Assembly: GCA_943846655.1 (NCBI GenBank)
Contig: OX044352.1
Coordinates: 434,001-498,000, forward strand
Origin: Porticoccus sp002390525
GTDB taxonomy: Bacteria > Pseudomonadota > Gammaproteobacteria > Pseudomonadales > Porticoccaceae
Direction: 5' to 3'
DNA: 64,000 nt
The translations under genes and the position numbers were made by a program. Below are positions 27,784 to 36,343 of the stretch, piece by piece. The notes under the pieces were generated by a model. The model saw only the letters and a program-made list of their open reading frames with translations. It was not told where the DNA came from and searched no databases. Position 1 is the first letter of the stretch; every line of letters begins with the position of its first letter.

Positions 27784-29148
27784 ATGACCATTGATATAGT
27801 AATTCTTGCCGCCGGACAGGGCACTAGAATGAAGTCTCTCCTTCCCAAGGTGTTACACCCCTTGGCCGGGAAACCGCTACTTCAGCATGTAATCAATATG
27901 GCTGAAACTATACCTGATTCTAACATAACTGTTGTAACTGGTTATGCATCTGAACAAATACAGAATTCAATAGCTGGGAAAGATTTAAAATATGTGTATC
28001 AAGCAGAACAACTTGGTACAGCTAATGCAGTACAGACAGCTGCCCCTAATTTAGATTCTAATGGGATTACTTTAGTTTTATATGGTGATGTGCCACTTAT
28101 TTCTACCAAAACTGTCTTATCGACACTCAAAGTCGTTAATAACAATACAATGGGCCTGTTAACTGTAGTACTTGAAAAACCTGAGGGTTACGGAAGAATA
28201 GTGCGTGATAGAAAAGGCGACATCTGTGGGATTATTGAGCAAAAAGACGCGATGCCTCAAGAGCTAGAAATCCAAGAGGTGAATACAGGTGTCATGGCAA
28301 TTAGCACAAATCTTTTGCAAAAATGGTTACCTCAGATTGGAAATGATAACGCACAAAATGAATATTATTTGACAGACCTCATTTCAATTGCTAATAAAGC
28401 GGGAATTAAAATTGAAGCTGTAAACCCTGGCACCCCTGAAGAGGTAAAAGGCGTGAACACACGGAAGCAGTTAAGCAAGCTAGAGCGCTTTTATCAGCAG
28501 AAGCAAGCAGATAGATTAATGGTGAATGGTGCTACATTAGCCGACCCCTCAAGAGTGGATATACGAGGGACCATATTTTGTGATGTAGATACTTTTATTG
28601 ATGTTAATACTGTTTTCGAAGGTGAGGTGAAGTTAGGAAAGAATGTGTCCGTTGGCCCCAACTGTCTCATTACAGAAAGCTCTATAGGAGACAATGTAAA
28701 AATTAAGGCTAATACGATTATCGAAAATAGCACAATATGTAATGATGTAGAAGTTGGACCATTCGCTAGAGTGAGACCAGGAACACTTCTTGGTGATAAT
28801 TCTAAAATAGGAAATTTTGTAGAAGTAAAAAATACAGAAGTTGGTAAAGGCAGTAAAATTAGTCATTTAAGCTACATTGGGGATTCCCAACTAGGTAAAG
28901 ATGTAAATGTTGGAGCAGGTACCATTACATGTAATTATGATGGTGCTAATAAAAATAAAACAATTATAGGCGATGATAGTTTTATCGGTTCAAACGCTTC
29001 GTTGGTCGCACCTGTAACTATTGGTAAAAATGCTACAATTGGCGCTGGTTCGACTATAACAAAAGATATACCAGACAATGAATTGTCTGTATCCAGAAGC
29101 CCACAACTAAATAAGTCTGGATGGGAGCGTCCAAAAAAGAAAAAGTAA
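27784..29148 (+). CDS. glmU: Bifunctional UDP-N-acetylglucosamine pyrophosphorylase / glucosamine-1-phosphate acetyltransferase
   Basis: Makes UDP-GlcNAc, the precursor of peptidoglycan and lipopolysaccharide, in two steps. The N-terminal uridyltransferase domain has LAAGQGTRMKS and GDVPLIS. The C-terminal domain is a left-handed beta helix of hexapeptide repeats, with VRPGTLLGD, NFVEVKN and the catalytic-loop region AGTITCNYDGANK. At 454 residues it is complete. It lies between the ATP synthase operon and glmS, the standard gammaproteobacterial order. Confidence 0.98.
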   Translation: MTIDIVILAAGQGTRMKSLLPKVLHPLAGKPLLQHVINMAETIPDSNITVVTGYASEQIQNSIAGKDLKYVYQAEQLGTANAVQTAAPNLDSNGITLVLYGDVPLISTKTVLSTLKVVNNNTMGLLTVVLEKPEGYGRIVRDRKGDICGIIEQKDAMPQELEIQEVNTGVMAISTNLLQKWLPQIGNDNAQNEYYLTDLISIANKAGIKIEAVNPGTPEEVKGVNTRKQLSKLERFYQQKQADRLMVNGATLADPSRVDIRGTIFCDVDTFIDVNTVFEGEVKLGKNVSVGPNCLITESSIGDNVKIKANTIIENSTICNDVEVGPFARVRPGTLLGDNSKIGNFVEVKNTEVGKGSKISHLSYIGDSQLGKDVNVGAGTITCNYDGANKNKTIIGDDSFIGSNASLVAPVTIGKNATIGAGSTITKDIPDNELSVSRSPQLNKSGWERPKKKK

Positions 29149-29157
29149 TATTGGGAG

Positions 29158-29187
29158 AATTAAACAAAAGTCTAAGCTCGTTTAATT
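29158..29187. repeat. Inverted repeat between glmU and glmS
   Basis: AATTAAAC (29158-29165) and GTTTAATT (29180-29187) can pair around a 14-base loop, 17 bases before the glmS start. All pairs but one are A-T, so it is weak. It could be chance or part of the glmS leader. Confidence 0.25.
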
Positions 29188-29204
29188 AATTACTGGAAAA
29201 CTAT

Positions 29205-31034
29205 ATGTGTGGAATTGTTGGAGCTTTGTCAGAACAAAATGTAGTTGGCATTTTAATAGAAGGACTAAAGCGCCTTGAATATAGGGGATATGATTCTGCC
29301 GGTTTATCCTTCTTTGATGAAAATAGCCAATTACATACTTACAAGAACTCAGGCAAAGTAAAAAATTTAGTTAGCATACTAGCAAATCAGCCTAATATTG
29401 GTTTCTCTGGAATAGCACATACGAGATGGGCTACCCACGGAGAACCCTCAGAGATAAACTCCCATCCTCATAGATCCTCAGACGTCACTATTGTTCATAA
29501 CGGCATCATCGAGAACCACGAAGAATTGCGTTGTGAAATGCAAAATTATGGTTACGTATTTGTCTCAGATACTGACACCGAGGTAGTAGCCCATCTAATA
29601 CATTATTATTTTGTTAATTTAAATTCTCTTAAGAGTGCCATTCAAAAAACAATTTCACGTTTAGAGGGTGCTTACGCTTTAGGGATAATGTGTGCTAGGG
29701 AGCCCGGTGTATTATTTGGAGTGCGTAAAGGTAGCCCCTTAGTTTTAGGACTTACCGATAATGGAAACTTTATTGCATCAGATCAGATGGCTTTAAGACA
29801 AGTTACAAATAAGTTTATTTTTATGGAAGAAGGTGATCTAGTAGAGCTCAGAACTCAAAGCTATAACCTTACAGACTCATCAGGAAAAAATGTAAAAAGA
29901 AAAATAGTCATAATTGCTGATAATGATGAAATTGCGAAAAAAGGAAAATATGAGCACTTTATGCTTAAAGAAATATTTGAACAACCTGAAATGCTTCAGG
30001 CAACACTGCAAGGTAGAATCAGCGATAAACATGTTTTACCCGAAGCATTTGGCACCAAGGCCCCTGCTATTTTCGCAAAGGTTAAAGGTATTCATATAGT
30101 AGCTTGTGGAACTAGTTATCATGCAGGCTTAATTGCAAAGTATTGGTTAGAAGAATGGACGGGAATACTTTGTCAGGTAGAAGTAGCAAGCGAGTATCGC
30201 TATAGAAAATCGGTGATTCTTAAAGATACATTATTTGTGACTATTTCACAGTCAGGCGAGACAGCTGACACTCTTGCAGCTCTTCAATTAGCAAAAAACT
30301 CCGGCTATTTAGCATCCTTAGCTATTTGCAATGTTGCCAATAGCTCACTGGTGCGCGAATCCGATCTAGTATTAATGACCTATGCTGGACCAGAAATTGG
30401 AGTAGCCTCAACAAAGGCGTTCACAACACAACTAGTGGCCCTTCAGCTATTATTCATTGGTTTAGGTAAAGATCACGGCCTTGATAGTGAAAAAGAACAA
30501 CAGCTTATAAAGGCGCTTCATCAGCTGCCCCAGCTTTGTAGCAAAACTTTAGAGTTGAGTGATATTATAGAAAAAATATTTCAGTCTTTTTCAGATAAAA
30601 ACCATGCTTTATTTCTAGGTCGTGGAGTTCAGTTCCCCGTAGCGCTGGAAGGAGCTCTAAAATTAAAAGAAATTTCTTACGTCCATGCCGAAGCATACCC
30701 TGCTGGGGAACTTAAGCATGGCCCTCTGGCACTCATAGACAAAGAAATGCCAGTCATAGCGGTAGCGCCAAATAATGAATTATTAGAAAAATTAAAATCT
30801 AATTTACACGAAGTAAAAGCAAGGGGTGGTCAGCTATTCGTTTTTGCAGATCGGGATGCTGGATTCAAAAATGAACCGGGTGTAACAGTAATCAATTTAC
30901 CCCATGTGCCTAAGAGCTTAGAAGCAATCATTTATACTTTACCCCTTCAGTTACTCTCGTACCACGTTGCTGTGCTTAAGGGTACCGATATTGATCAGCC
31001 AAGGAATCTAGCTAAGTCTGTCACTGTGGAATAG
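29205..31034 (+). CDS. glmS: Glutamine--fructose-6-phosphate aminotransferase (isomerizing)
   Basis: Makes glucosamine-6-phosphate from fructose-6-phosphate and glutamine, feeding GlmU. The N-terminal amidotransferase domain starts MCGIVGAL with the nucleophile Cys2, plus RLEYRGYDSAG and HTRWATHGEP. Two SIS sugar-binding domains follow (VACGTSYHAG, SQSGETADTL, and HAEAYPAGELKHGPLALI). The protein ends AKSVTVE, the family C-terminus. It has 609 residues. There is no glmS ribozyme upstream; the gap to glmU is only 56 bases. Confidence 0.98.
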   Translation: MCGIVGALSEQNVVGILIEGLKRLEYRGYDSAGLSFFDENSQLHTYKNSGKVKNLVSILANQPNIGFSGIAHTRWATHGEPSEINSHPHRSSDVTIVHNGIIENHEELRCEMQNYGYVFVSDTDTEVVAHLIHYYFVNLNSLKSAIQKTISRLEGAYALGIMCAREPGVLFGVRKGSPLVLGLTDNGNFIASDQMALRQVTNKFIFMEEGDLVELRTQSYNLTDSSGKNVKRKIVIIADNDEIAKKGKYEHFMLKEIFEQPEMLQATLQGRISDKHVLPEAFGTKAPAIFAKVKGIHIVACGTSYHAGLIAKYWLEEWTGILCQVEVASEYRYRKSVILKDTLFVTISQSGETADTLAALQLAKNSGYLASLAICNVANSSLVRESDLVLMTYAGPEIGVASTKAFTTQLVALQLLFIGLGKDHGLDSEKEQQLIKALHQLPQLCSKTLELSDIIEKIFQSFSDKNHALFLGRGVQFPVALEGALKLKEISYVHAEAYPAGELKHGPLALIDKEMPVIAVAPNNELLEKLKSNLHEVKARGGQLFVFADRDAGFKNEPGVTVINLPHVPKSLEAIIYTLPLQLLSYHVAVLKGTDIDQPRNLAKSVTVE

Positions 31035-31115
31035 CGCTGTGGGTAGACAAAGCAAGGATATTAATGGCTTTATTTGAAGTTACACAGTTACATTATTAAT
31101 TGATATAAATTTGAT

Positions 31116-31244
31116 ATGAGAAAACAAACTTGTCCTAAATGCAGTTCTTTAAAAGTCATTTATTGTCTTTTTGGATTGCCTAGTGGAAATTTTGAAATGG
31201 ACGCAAAGAGACAAAAATACTATAAAGTTGAACTTATGGGATGA
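31116..31244 (+). CDS. Small zinc-ribbon-like ORF, probably a fragment
   Basis: A 42-codon ORF starting MRKQTCPKCSSLKVIYCLFG. The CPKCxxxxV(I)xxxYGxP-like start resembles the first half of a common small zinc-ribbon protein, but the second CxxC pair expected further on is absent. No clear ribosome site is visible. It may be a decayed remnant. I do not recognise a function. Confidence 0.3.
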   Translation: MRKQTCPKCSSLKVIYCLFGLPSGNFEMDAKRQKYYKVELMG

Positions 31245-31435
31245 ATGCCATATCCCCTTTATCATTTCTATCGTCTCCAAGTTGGATTAAGGTTATGCGT
31301 GATTTGGTGCAACGTGATGGTATTGTCTACAGGAAGTTCTTTGAGGCTCCATTTACTGGTGAGATTAATAACAAGAAAAGAACATTAATCGTAAATGTCA
31401 TCAAACTGAAATATGTATGTATGATAATATTTTAA
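31241..31435 (+). pseudogene. YwqK/MORN-like fragment
   Basis: The segment LVQRDGIVYRKFFEAPFTGE (from the ATG at 31295) closely resembles the opening repeat of YwqK-type MORN-repeat proteins, which go on for many GxWxxYxxNG repeats. Here the frame runs into unrelated, lysine-rich residues and stops after about 47 codons. Both ends look truncated, so it is best read as a gene remnant. Together with the fragment before it, it marks a decayed spot between glmS and the arsenic genes, a likely insertion or deletion site. Confidence 0.45.
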
Positions 31436-31474
31436 TAATTTAACCCTTAAATAATTTGATTTATATTATTAAAT

Positions 31475-31885
31475 ATGAAAAAAATTCTTGTCCTTTGCAC
31501 TGGAAATTCATGCCGTTCAATAATAGCTGAAGCACTTATTAATAATCTAGCTAGCGGGATATATAAGGCTGACAGTGCTGGCAGTAAGCCCACCGGTTAT
31601 GTGCATCCCAAATCTATTGAAACACTCAATCGCTATGGTATTTTGATTGGAAGCCCGCGCAGTAAATCATGGGATGAATTTAAAGGACAAAAATTTGATC
31701 TATTGATCATGGTCTGTGATGCAGCTACTAATGTGACTTGTCCTGTCTTCCTTGGTAACCATACCAAACTAAACTGGAGTGTGCCTGATCCAGCTGTTGT
31801 AATAGGCAGTGAGAAATTAATAAATGCTGCTTTTGACGAGACTTACATGATGCTTAAAGCAAAAATAGAAGACGAATTATTATGA
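31475..31885 (+). CDS. arsC: Arsenate reductase, thioredoxin-coupled low-molecular-weight phosphatase type
   Basis: Reduces arsenate to arsenite for export. The P-loop CTGNSCRS (Cys8, Cys13, Arg14) is that of the low-molecular-weight tyrosine phosphatase fold. Cys81 and Cys89 (CDAATNVTC) are the redox pair that marks ArsC of this class, and DPA near residue 107 is the catalytic acid loop. The 136 residues are full length. It overlaps acr3 by 4 bases (ATGA), so reductase and arsenite pump are coupled. No ArsR regulator lies next to it, only degenerate fragments. Confidence 0.93.
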   Translation: MKKILVLCTGNSCRSIIAEALINNLASGIYKADSAGSKPTGYVHPKSIETLNRYGILIGSPRSKSWDEFKGQKFDLLIMVCDAATNVTCPVFLGNHTKLNWSVPDPAVVIGSEKLINAAFDETYMMLKAKIEDELL

Positions 31886-32922
31886 ATGCAAAAAAATCTC
31901 CTATGGGTATCTTTGAGCGCTACCTCTCCTTTTGGGTGAGTCTTTGCATTGCCACTGGGATTGGACTAGGTTTACTTGCGCCGGGTGCATTTCAAACGAT
32001 TGCATCCCTTGAGTATGCGAGGGTTAATCTGGTAGTAGCCATATTTATCTGGGTGATGATTTACCCAATGATGGTAAATGTTGATTTCTCATCTCTTAAA
32101 GATGTAGGTAAGAAACCTAAAGGCTTGTGCATCACGCTGATTGTCAACTGGATCATCAAACCTTTTACTATGGCGGCGCTGGGAATTTTATTTTTCGAAT
32201 ATATTTTTGCCGGGCTGGTCGATCCGCAGGACGCTAAAGAATATATAGCAGGCATGATCCTACTGGGTGTTGCACCCTGCACCGCAATGGTGTTTGTATG
32301 GAGCCAACTGGTTGACGGCGACGCTAATTACACACTGGTACAGGTATCAATTAATGATATTATTTTAATCTTCGTATTTGCACCACTGGTAGCGCTTCTT
32401 TTGGGTATCACTGACATTGTTGTACCGTGGGAAACGTTGTTGCTCTCGGTGATTTTGTATGTGTTGATACCCCTCGGTGCGGGCTTCATGACGCGCAAAA
32501 AGTTGGATGATTCAGAGAGTCATGAACGTATTACCAAATTCACGGCGCAGATTAAGCCGTTTTCGATTATAGGCTTGCTGGCTACAGTGGTTCTTTTATT
32601 TGGTTTTCAGGCAGATACAATTATCGATAAACCATTAATAGTCGCCTTGCTTGCCGTCCCTTTGCTGATACAAAGTTATGGAATTTTCGCATTTGCCTAT
32701 GGTTGGGGCTACCTATGGCGTGTACCATTTTCGACCGCCGCTCCTGCCGCGCTAATCGGTACGTCCAACTTCTTCGAACTCGCCGTTGCTGTTGCAATCA
32801 GTTTATTTGGCCTAAATTCCGGTGCAGCTCTTGCCACAGTCGTGGGCGTACTGGTAGAAGTACCGGTGATGCTGTCACTAGTTGCTTTTGCTAACCGAAC
32901 ACGTAGTTATTTTAAGCTGTAA
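31882..32922 (+). CDS. acr3: Arsenite efflux transporter Acr3
   Basis: Inner-membrane pump of the BART superfamily that exports arsenite. The 346 residues form about ten hydrophobic helices. The conserved helix with the functional cysteine reads GVAPCTAMVFVWSQL, preceded by MVNVDFSSL, and ALIGTSNFFELAVAVAISLFG is the second conserved core. The start overlaps the arsC stop by 4 bases. Codons here look somewhat richer in G and C than in flanking genes (for example 32,300-32,800), consistent with acquisition by transfer. Confidence 0.95.
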   Translation: MNAKKSPMGIFERYLSFWVSLCIATGIGLGLLAPGAFQTIASLEYARVNLVVAIFIWVMIYPMMVNVDFSSLKDVGKKPKGLCITLIVNWIIKPFTMAALGILFFEYIFAGLVDPQDAKEYIAGMILLGVAPCTAMVFVWSQLVDGDANYTLVQVSINDIILIFVFAPLVALLLGITDIVVPWETLLLSVILYVLIPLGAGFMTRKKLDDSESHERITKFTAQIKPFSIIGLLATVVLLFGFQADTIIDKPLIVALLAVPLLIQSYGIFAFAYGWGYLWRVPFSTAAPAALIGTSNFFELAVAVAISLFGLNSGAALATVVGVLVEVPVMLSLVAFANRTRSYFKL

Positions 32923-33262
32923 TCATTTTCTTCTCATCAAAACTCTCGAGTATAGCAGTTAGTTGTTTATTAGTTGTTTGATAATGCATATAAACAAATC
33001 CATTAACTTTAGTTGTGAGTTAAAAATACAAATAATGAGTATAAGTTAATCAGTATATTTTGAAGTAGTAAATTGGGGTACCATCTTATATTGTTTACAT
33101 TCAATTTATTGTCGTCGCATAGACATAAACAGTGGATTAAACTCAAGTCAGATTTTATAAATTTTTTGCGCAACTTGATAAACACAAAGATACAGATTTT
33201 CCATCAGCATTTCCTGAAATAGAAAACTGGTGGAATACTAATAAGAATGCAGAGGTAATGAC
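32923..33262. other. Gap before the alternative oxidase gene
   Basis: A 340-base AT-rich region. It contains a tandem TTAGTTGTTT (32959-32968 and 32970-32979, 11-base period) and no clear sigma-70 promoter or terminator. Its last 150 bases carry a possible small frameshifted ORF, described separately. I do not see a convincing NsrR or FNR site by eye. Confidence 0.4.
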
Positions 33263-33266
33263 ATGA
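33109..33266 (+). other. Possible small ORF upstream of the alternative oxidase, with a frameshift
   Basis: Two partial frames read like one small protein: TTG at 33109 gives LSSHRHKQWIKLKSDF. After the TTTT run near 33152-33155, the other frame gives YKFFAQLDKHKDTDFPSAFP and EIENWWNTNKNAEVMT, ending with a TGA at 33264-33266 that overlaps the oxidase ATG (ATGA). One additional T would join them into roughly 50 residues. Overlap with the oxidase start suggests a coupled gene. No function is recognised and the reading may be chance. Confidence 0.25.
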
Positions 33267-33856
33267 GAGATTGGTTTGCAGTGTCAATGACAAAGTTCTT
33301 CCGTTTTATGGCAGACACATTCTTTGCCAAACGTTATGGACATAGAGCAATAGTATTAGAAACCATAGCAGGTGTACCAGGTATGGTAGCTGGTATGTGG
33401 TTGCATATGAAAAGTCTACGCAAAATGAAAACAGGATACGGTCCAGATATTAGAGAAATGTTAGCAGAAGCAGAAAACGAGCGAATGCATTTAATGTTTT
33501 TTATAGAAATAGTACAACCAAATATATTTGAAAGATTATTGGTTTTATCTGCACAATTAATTTTTATGATATTTTATACAATTCTATATATAGTAAGTTA
33601 TAAAACAGCACATAGGATGATCGGATGCTTTGAAGAAGAAGCAGTAAAAAGTTATACAGATTACTTGGATATTGTAGAACGAGGTGAAGTAGAAAATGTC
33701 CCTGCACCTAGTTTAGCAATTGAATATTATAAAATGAAAAAGAATGCAAAGTTATCCGACCTTATAAAATGTGTAAGAGCAGATGAACAACATCACAGCG
33801 AAATTAATCACAGATATGCAGATGGCGATACTTCTTACAAGAGAAAATGGACGTAG
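33263..33856 (+). CDS. aox: Alternative oxidase (cyanide-insensitive ubiquinol oxidase)
   Basis: Di-iron enzyme that oxidises ubiquinol and reduces oxygen to water without pumping protons. All iron ligands are visible: Glu33 in VLETIAG, Glu73 and His76 in ENERMH, the glutamates of CFEEEAVKSY (Glu124-126), and Glu175 and His178 in RADEQHH. ADTFFAKRYGHRA is the conserved segment before the first ligand. At 197 residues it is slightly short at the C-terminus. An additional A in the AAAA run at 33844-33847 would replace the last residues with a longer tail ending at 33900, so the true end is uncertain. Bacterial AOX genes are scattered and often horizontally moved. Confidence 0.95.
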   Translation: MRDWFAVSMTKFFRFMADTFFAKRYGHRAIVLETIAGVPGMVAGMWLHMKSLRKMKTGYGPDIREMLAEAENERMHLMFFIEIVQPNIFERLLVLSAQLIFMIFYTILYIVSYKTAHRMIGCFEEEAVKSYTDYLDIVERGEVENVPAPSLAIEYYKMKKNAKLSDLIKCVRADEQHHSEINHRYADGDTSYKRKWT

Positions 33857-33955
33857 ATAAGGCCGTTGACGATCTTCTAAAGAAATTATTACCGTCTTGA
33901 TTTCTTAAAGAGAATCAAATATTTTAGTTTCACTAGTTAACTGACAGAGGTTTTT

Positions 33956-34396
33956 ATGGAAATGAAGGAAATTAACTCAGAATCTGTGTGTAATATATTA
34001 AATGAAATCATGGAATATGAATTAGCTGGCGTTGTCAGATACACTCACTCCGCCATGATGGTCAGCGGACCATACAGGCTTCCAATTGTTAATTTTTTAA
34101 AAGATCAGGCTTCTGAATCATTGACACATGCTCAGCAGGCTGGAGAATTAATCGTTGGACTGGACGGCCACCCCAGCCAACGTATTGCTAAAATTAAAGA
34201 AACCCACAGGCATTCAATAAAAGATATTCTTGAAGAAAGTTTGGCCCATGAACAAGGCGCACTCAAGCTCTATAAAAAATTCTTAGAGAATGTTGCAGAC
34301 AGATCAATTTATTTAGAAGAATATGCACGTGGTCTAATAGGGCAAGAGGAACAACATTCACTAGAACTAAAGGCAATGTTGAAAGACTTTGGGTAA
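33956..34396 (+). CDS. Bacterioferritin-like (ferritin-fold) protein
   Basis: Four-helix protein of the ferritin superfamily, likely di-iron. Glutamate and histidine residues sit where ligands are expected: EYELAGVVRYTHS in helix 1 (Glu20/Glu22), Glu54 and His58 in SESLTHAQQAGE, Glu94/Glu95 and His98-Glu99 in EESLAHEQGA, and Glu131/Glu132 with His134 in GQEEQHS. The 146 residues fit bacterioferritin, but the helix-2 spacing (ExxxH) differs from classic Bfr (ExxH), so it belongs to the Bfr-like group, whose storage role is less certain. It follows the oxidase after 99 bases; an iron supply or peroxide link is inference. Confidence 0.75.
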   Translation: MEMKEINSESVCNILNEIMEYELAGVVRYTHSAMMVSGPYRLPIVNFLKDQASESLTHAQQAGELIVGLDGHPSQRIAKIKETHRHSIKDILEESLAHEQGALKLYKKFLENVADRSIYLEEYARGLIGQEEQHSLELKAMLKDFG

Positions 34397-34558
34397 AATT
34401 ATATCCGTTTTTATAAATTTTGTTCCTTATTGAAAGCGTCAAAGTCGTTATATACTTATCGGTTCTGAGGTAATTAAATTTAAAAAATAACTTGGCTATC
34501 TATGTATTTTGAGTTATTTTTGAATAATAGTATTTATTGTAATGAGGCATCTTTCGAT

Positions 34559-34954
34559 ATGAAAAAACCAAATATCTTCAAAAGAATGATAATGCTTTCT
34601 GTGTTGATGTGGAGAGTTATTATGAATGTGAAATATAACCCGCTAAAATATGTTCCTTGCCCAAAACTTCAAGCTTATTTTATGCTAGTTTTGTTTGTTA
34701 TTTGGAGTGTATTTTTTGGATTTATTGCTTCAGTTCATTTAGGGTTAGTGAATTACAGCACCGTAACAAGCATAATTATTCATTTATCTGTGCTTGTGCC
34801 TTTAGTTATAACAAATGCTGTATTTATTGATGCAGAACGCGACGGTCACAAATGGCTCATCGAATGGGAGGCCGAGCAGTCAAAATATAAATTATTTACA
34901 AATCGCCTGAAAGCTAAAAACGCTGTTCTTTGGAAACCAAAAATATTTCAATAA
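34559..34954 (+). CDS. Unknown small membrane protein
   Basis: Not recognised. From ATG 34559 it has 131 residues: a basic N-terminus (MKKPNIFKRMIMLSVLMWR), then NPLKYVPCPKLQAYF, a first membrane segment (about FMLVLFVIWSVFFGFIASV), and a second one (about VTSIIIHLSVLVPLVITNAV). A charged soluble C-terminus with FIDAERDGHKWLIEWEAEQS follows. Both a longer start (34502) and a shorter one (34622) are in frame; GAGG lies 11 bases before 34559. No neighbour gives a clue beyond the nearby oxidase and ferritin-like genes. Confidence 0.6.
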   Translation: MKKPNIFKRMIMLSVLMWRVIMNVKYNPLKYVPCPKLQAYFMLVLFVIWSVFFGFIASVHLGLVNYSTVTSIIIHLSVLVPLVITNAVFIDAERDGHKWLIEWEAEQSKYKLFTNRLKAKNAVLWKPKIFQ

Positions 34955-35134
34955 CTAGTTATAATTAAATCATTTTAGATCAATCTTAGCGCCTAGATGT
35001 TTGGACATCTTGGTGTATTAAAAATTACTTTATCTCTTAACAAAAAATAATTTGGTCATTTTTTGTGATCAGTTTGTTGGAACTCCCCTCATTACATATA
35101 ATGTTAAGCAGAGACAAGAGCTGAAGGTTGTATA

Positions 35135-36176
35135 TTGATCATGATATTAGAATTTTGGCAGGCAAGCCTAATTGCAATGATCAGTGCTCTATGCGCGATA
35201 AAAATTCTTCGGCCAATAGCTATAGATATAAATTTAGTAGATATTCCAGATGACCGAAAACAGCATGATGGAAGTGTTCCGCTCATAGGTGGCCTTTCGA
35301 TATATTTTGGTTTGATGGTAGCAATTTACATCACCCAGCCTTTACCAGATAATTTATTTTATTTGCTAATGACTGCCTCATTGGTTTTGTTAATCGGCTT
35401 ACTAGACGACCTTAAAGGTCTTGGGTATATGGCCGCGTATCCTAGTCCAAATTATTTCCTGTTTATTATTAGTATTATTTACCGATACTTGTATTACGTC
35501 CTTTGGCAGCCCATTCGGCTCAAACGAAATTGAATTAGGCAAGCTTGCTATTCCTTTTACAATCTTTGCAGTAGTTGGTCTTGTTAATGCGTTTAATATG
35601 AGTGATGGTATTGACGGTTTGGCTGGATCTCTGGCAATTGTGACTATCATCGGTATAATTTTATTTGATGCTGTGACAAAAAACCCGCCGTTGTTAGGAT
35701 TTTTATTAATGTTTAGTGCCGCTCTCTTGCCGTATTTGTTCACCAACCTTATTTCTGCACAAAAAATATTTTTAGGTGACGCTGGCAGCTTGCTGATTGG
35801 TTTTATTTTGGCATGGATTTTAGTATTTTTGAGTCAGGGTGACTCTAGATCAATGGTTCCAACATCAGTTTTGTGGTGTGTCGCCATTCCAGTAATAGAC
35901 ACTTTCACCGTATGCTTTCAGCGTATTCGCACTGGTAAATCACCGCTATCCGCAGATAGACAGCATTTCCACCATTTACTCTTAGACGCCGGTTTTTCTC
36001 CTAAAAAAGCTTTACTAATTATCTTATTTTTTGCTTCCAGTTTACTAGTTTTAGGTTTAATTCTTCAGCGGGTGTTTCCAAGTGCTAGCTTAAGCATATT
36101 TATTTTGATTACATTAGTTTATATTTATTGGTCCTCCGTAAAAAAAAATGCTTTTACTATAGATAAAAACATATAA
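35135..36176 (+). CDS. wecA: Undecaprenyl-phosphate GlcNAc-1-phosphate transferase-like (WecA family), frameshifted
   Basis: Polytopic membrane enzyme of the MraY/WecA family that transfers a sugar-phosphate to undecaprenyl phosphate, starting O-antigen or related glycan synthesis. The first frame stops at 35533 and the second continues from about 35421. One base too many in the GGG run (35423-35425) explains the break; removing it joins LLDDLKGL to GIWPRILVQ and gives 346 residues. Catalytic motifs are LLDDL, NAFNMSDGIDGLAG, FLGDAGS and the histidine loop RQHFHHLLLDAG. The start is TTG 35135, which has GAAGG seven bases upstream; ATG 35141 is the alternative. A genuine pseudogene cannot be excluded. 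Confidence 0.85.
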
Positions 36177-36343
36177 TCCTGGCTTCTTGTCAATATAACG
36201 AAGAGTTTGTTTATCGTTTGTCTTTATTTAGGATAAAATACGTATTAAATTGAATTATTGTAAGTAATATGTCTGAAATTATTTATAGACTCAAATTTAA
36301 AAATACATATTTTAAAATCTAGTTCTTTCAATCAGAGGCAAGT

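Noticed and set aside
34993..35008. Hairpin AGATGT-TTGG-ACATCT as a terminator after the unknown membrane protein
   Set aside because: The stem is only six pairs, is not GC-rich, and no run of T follows.
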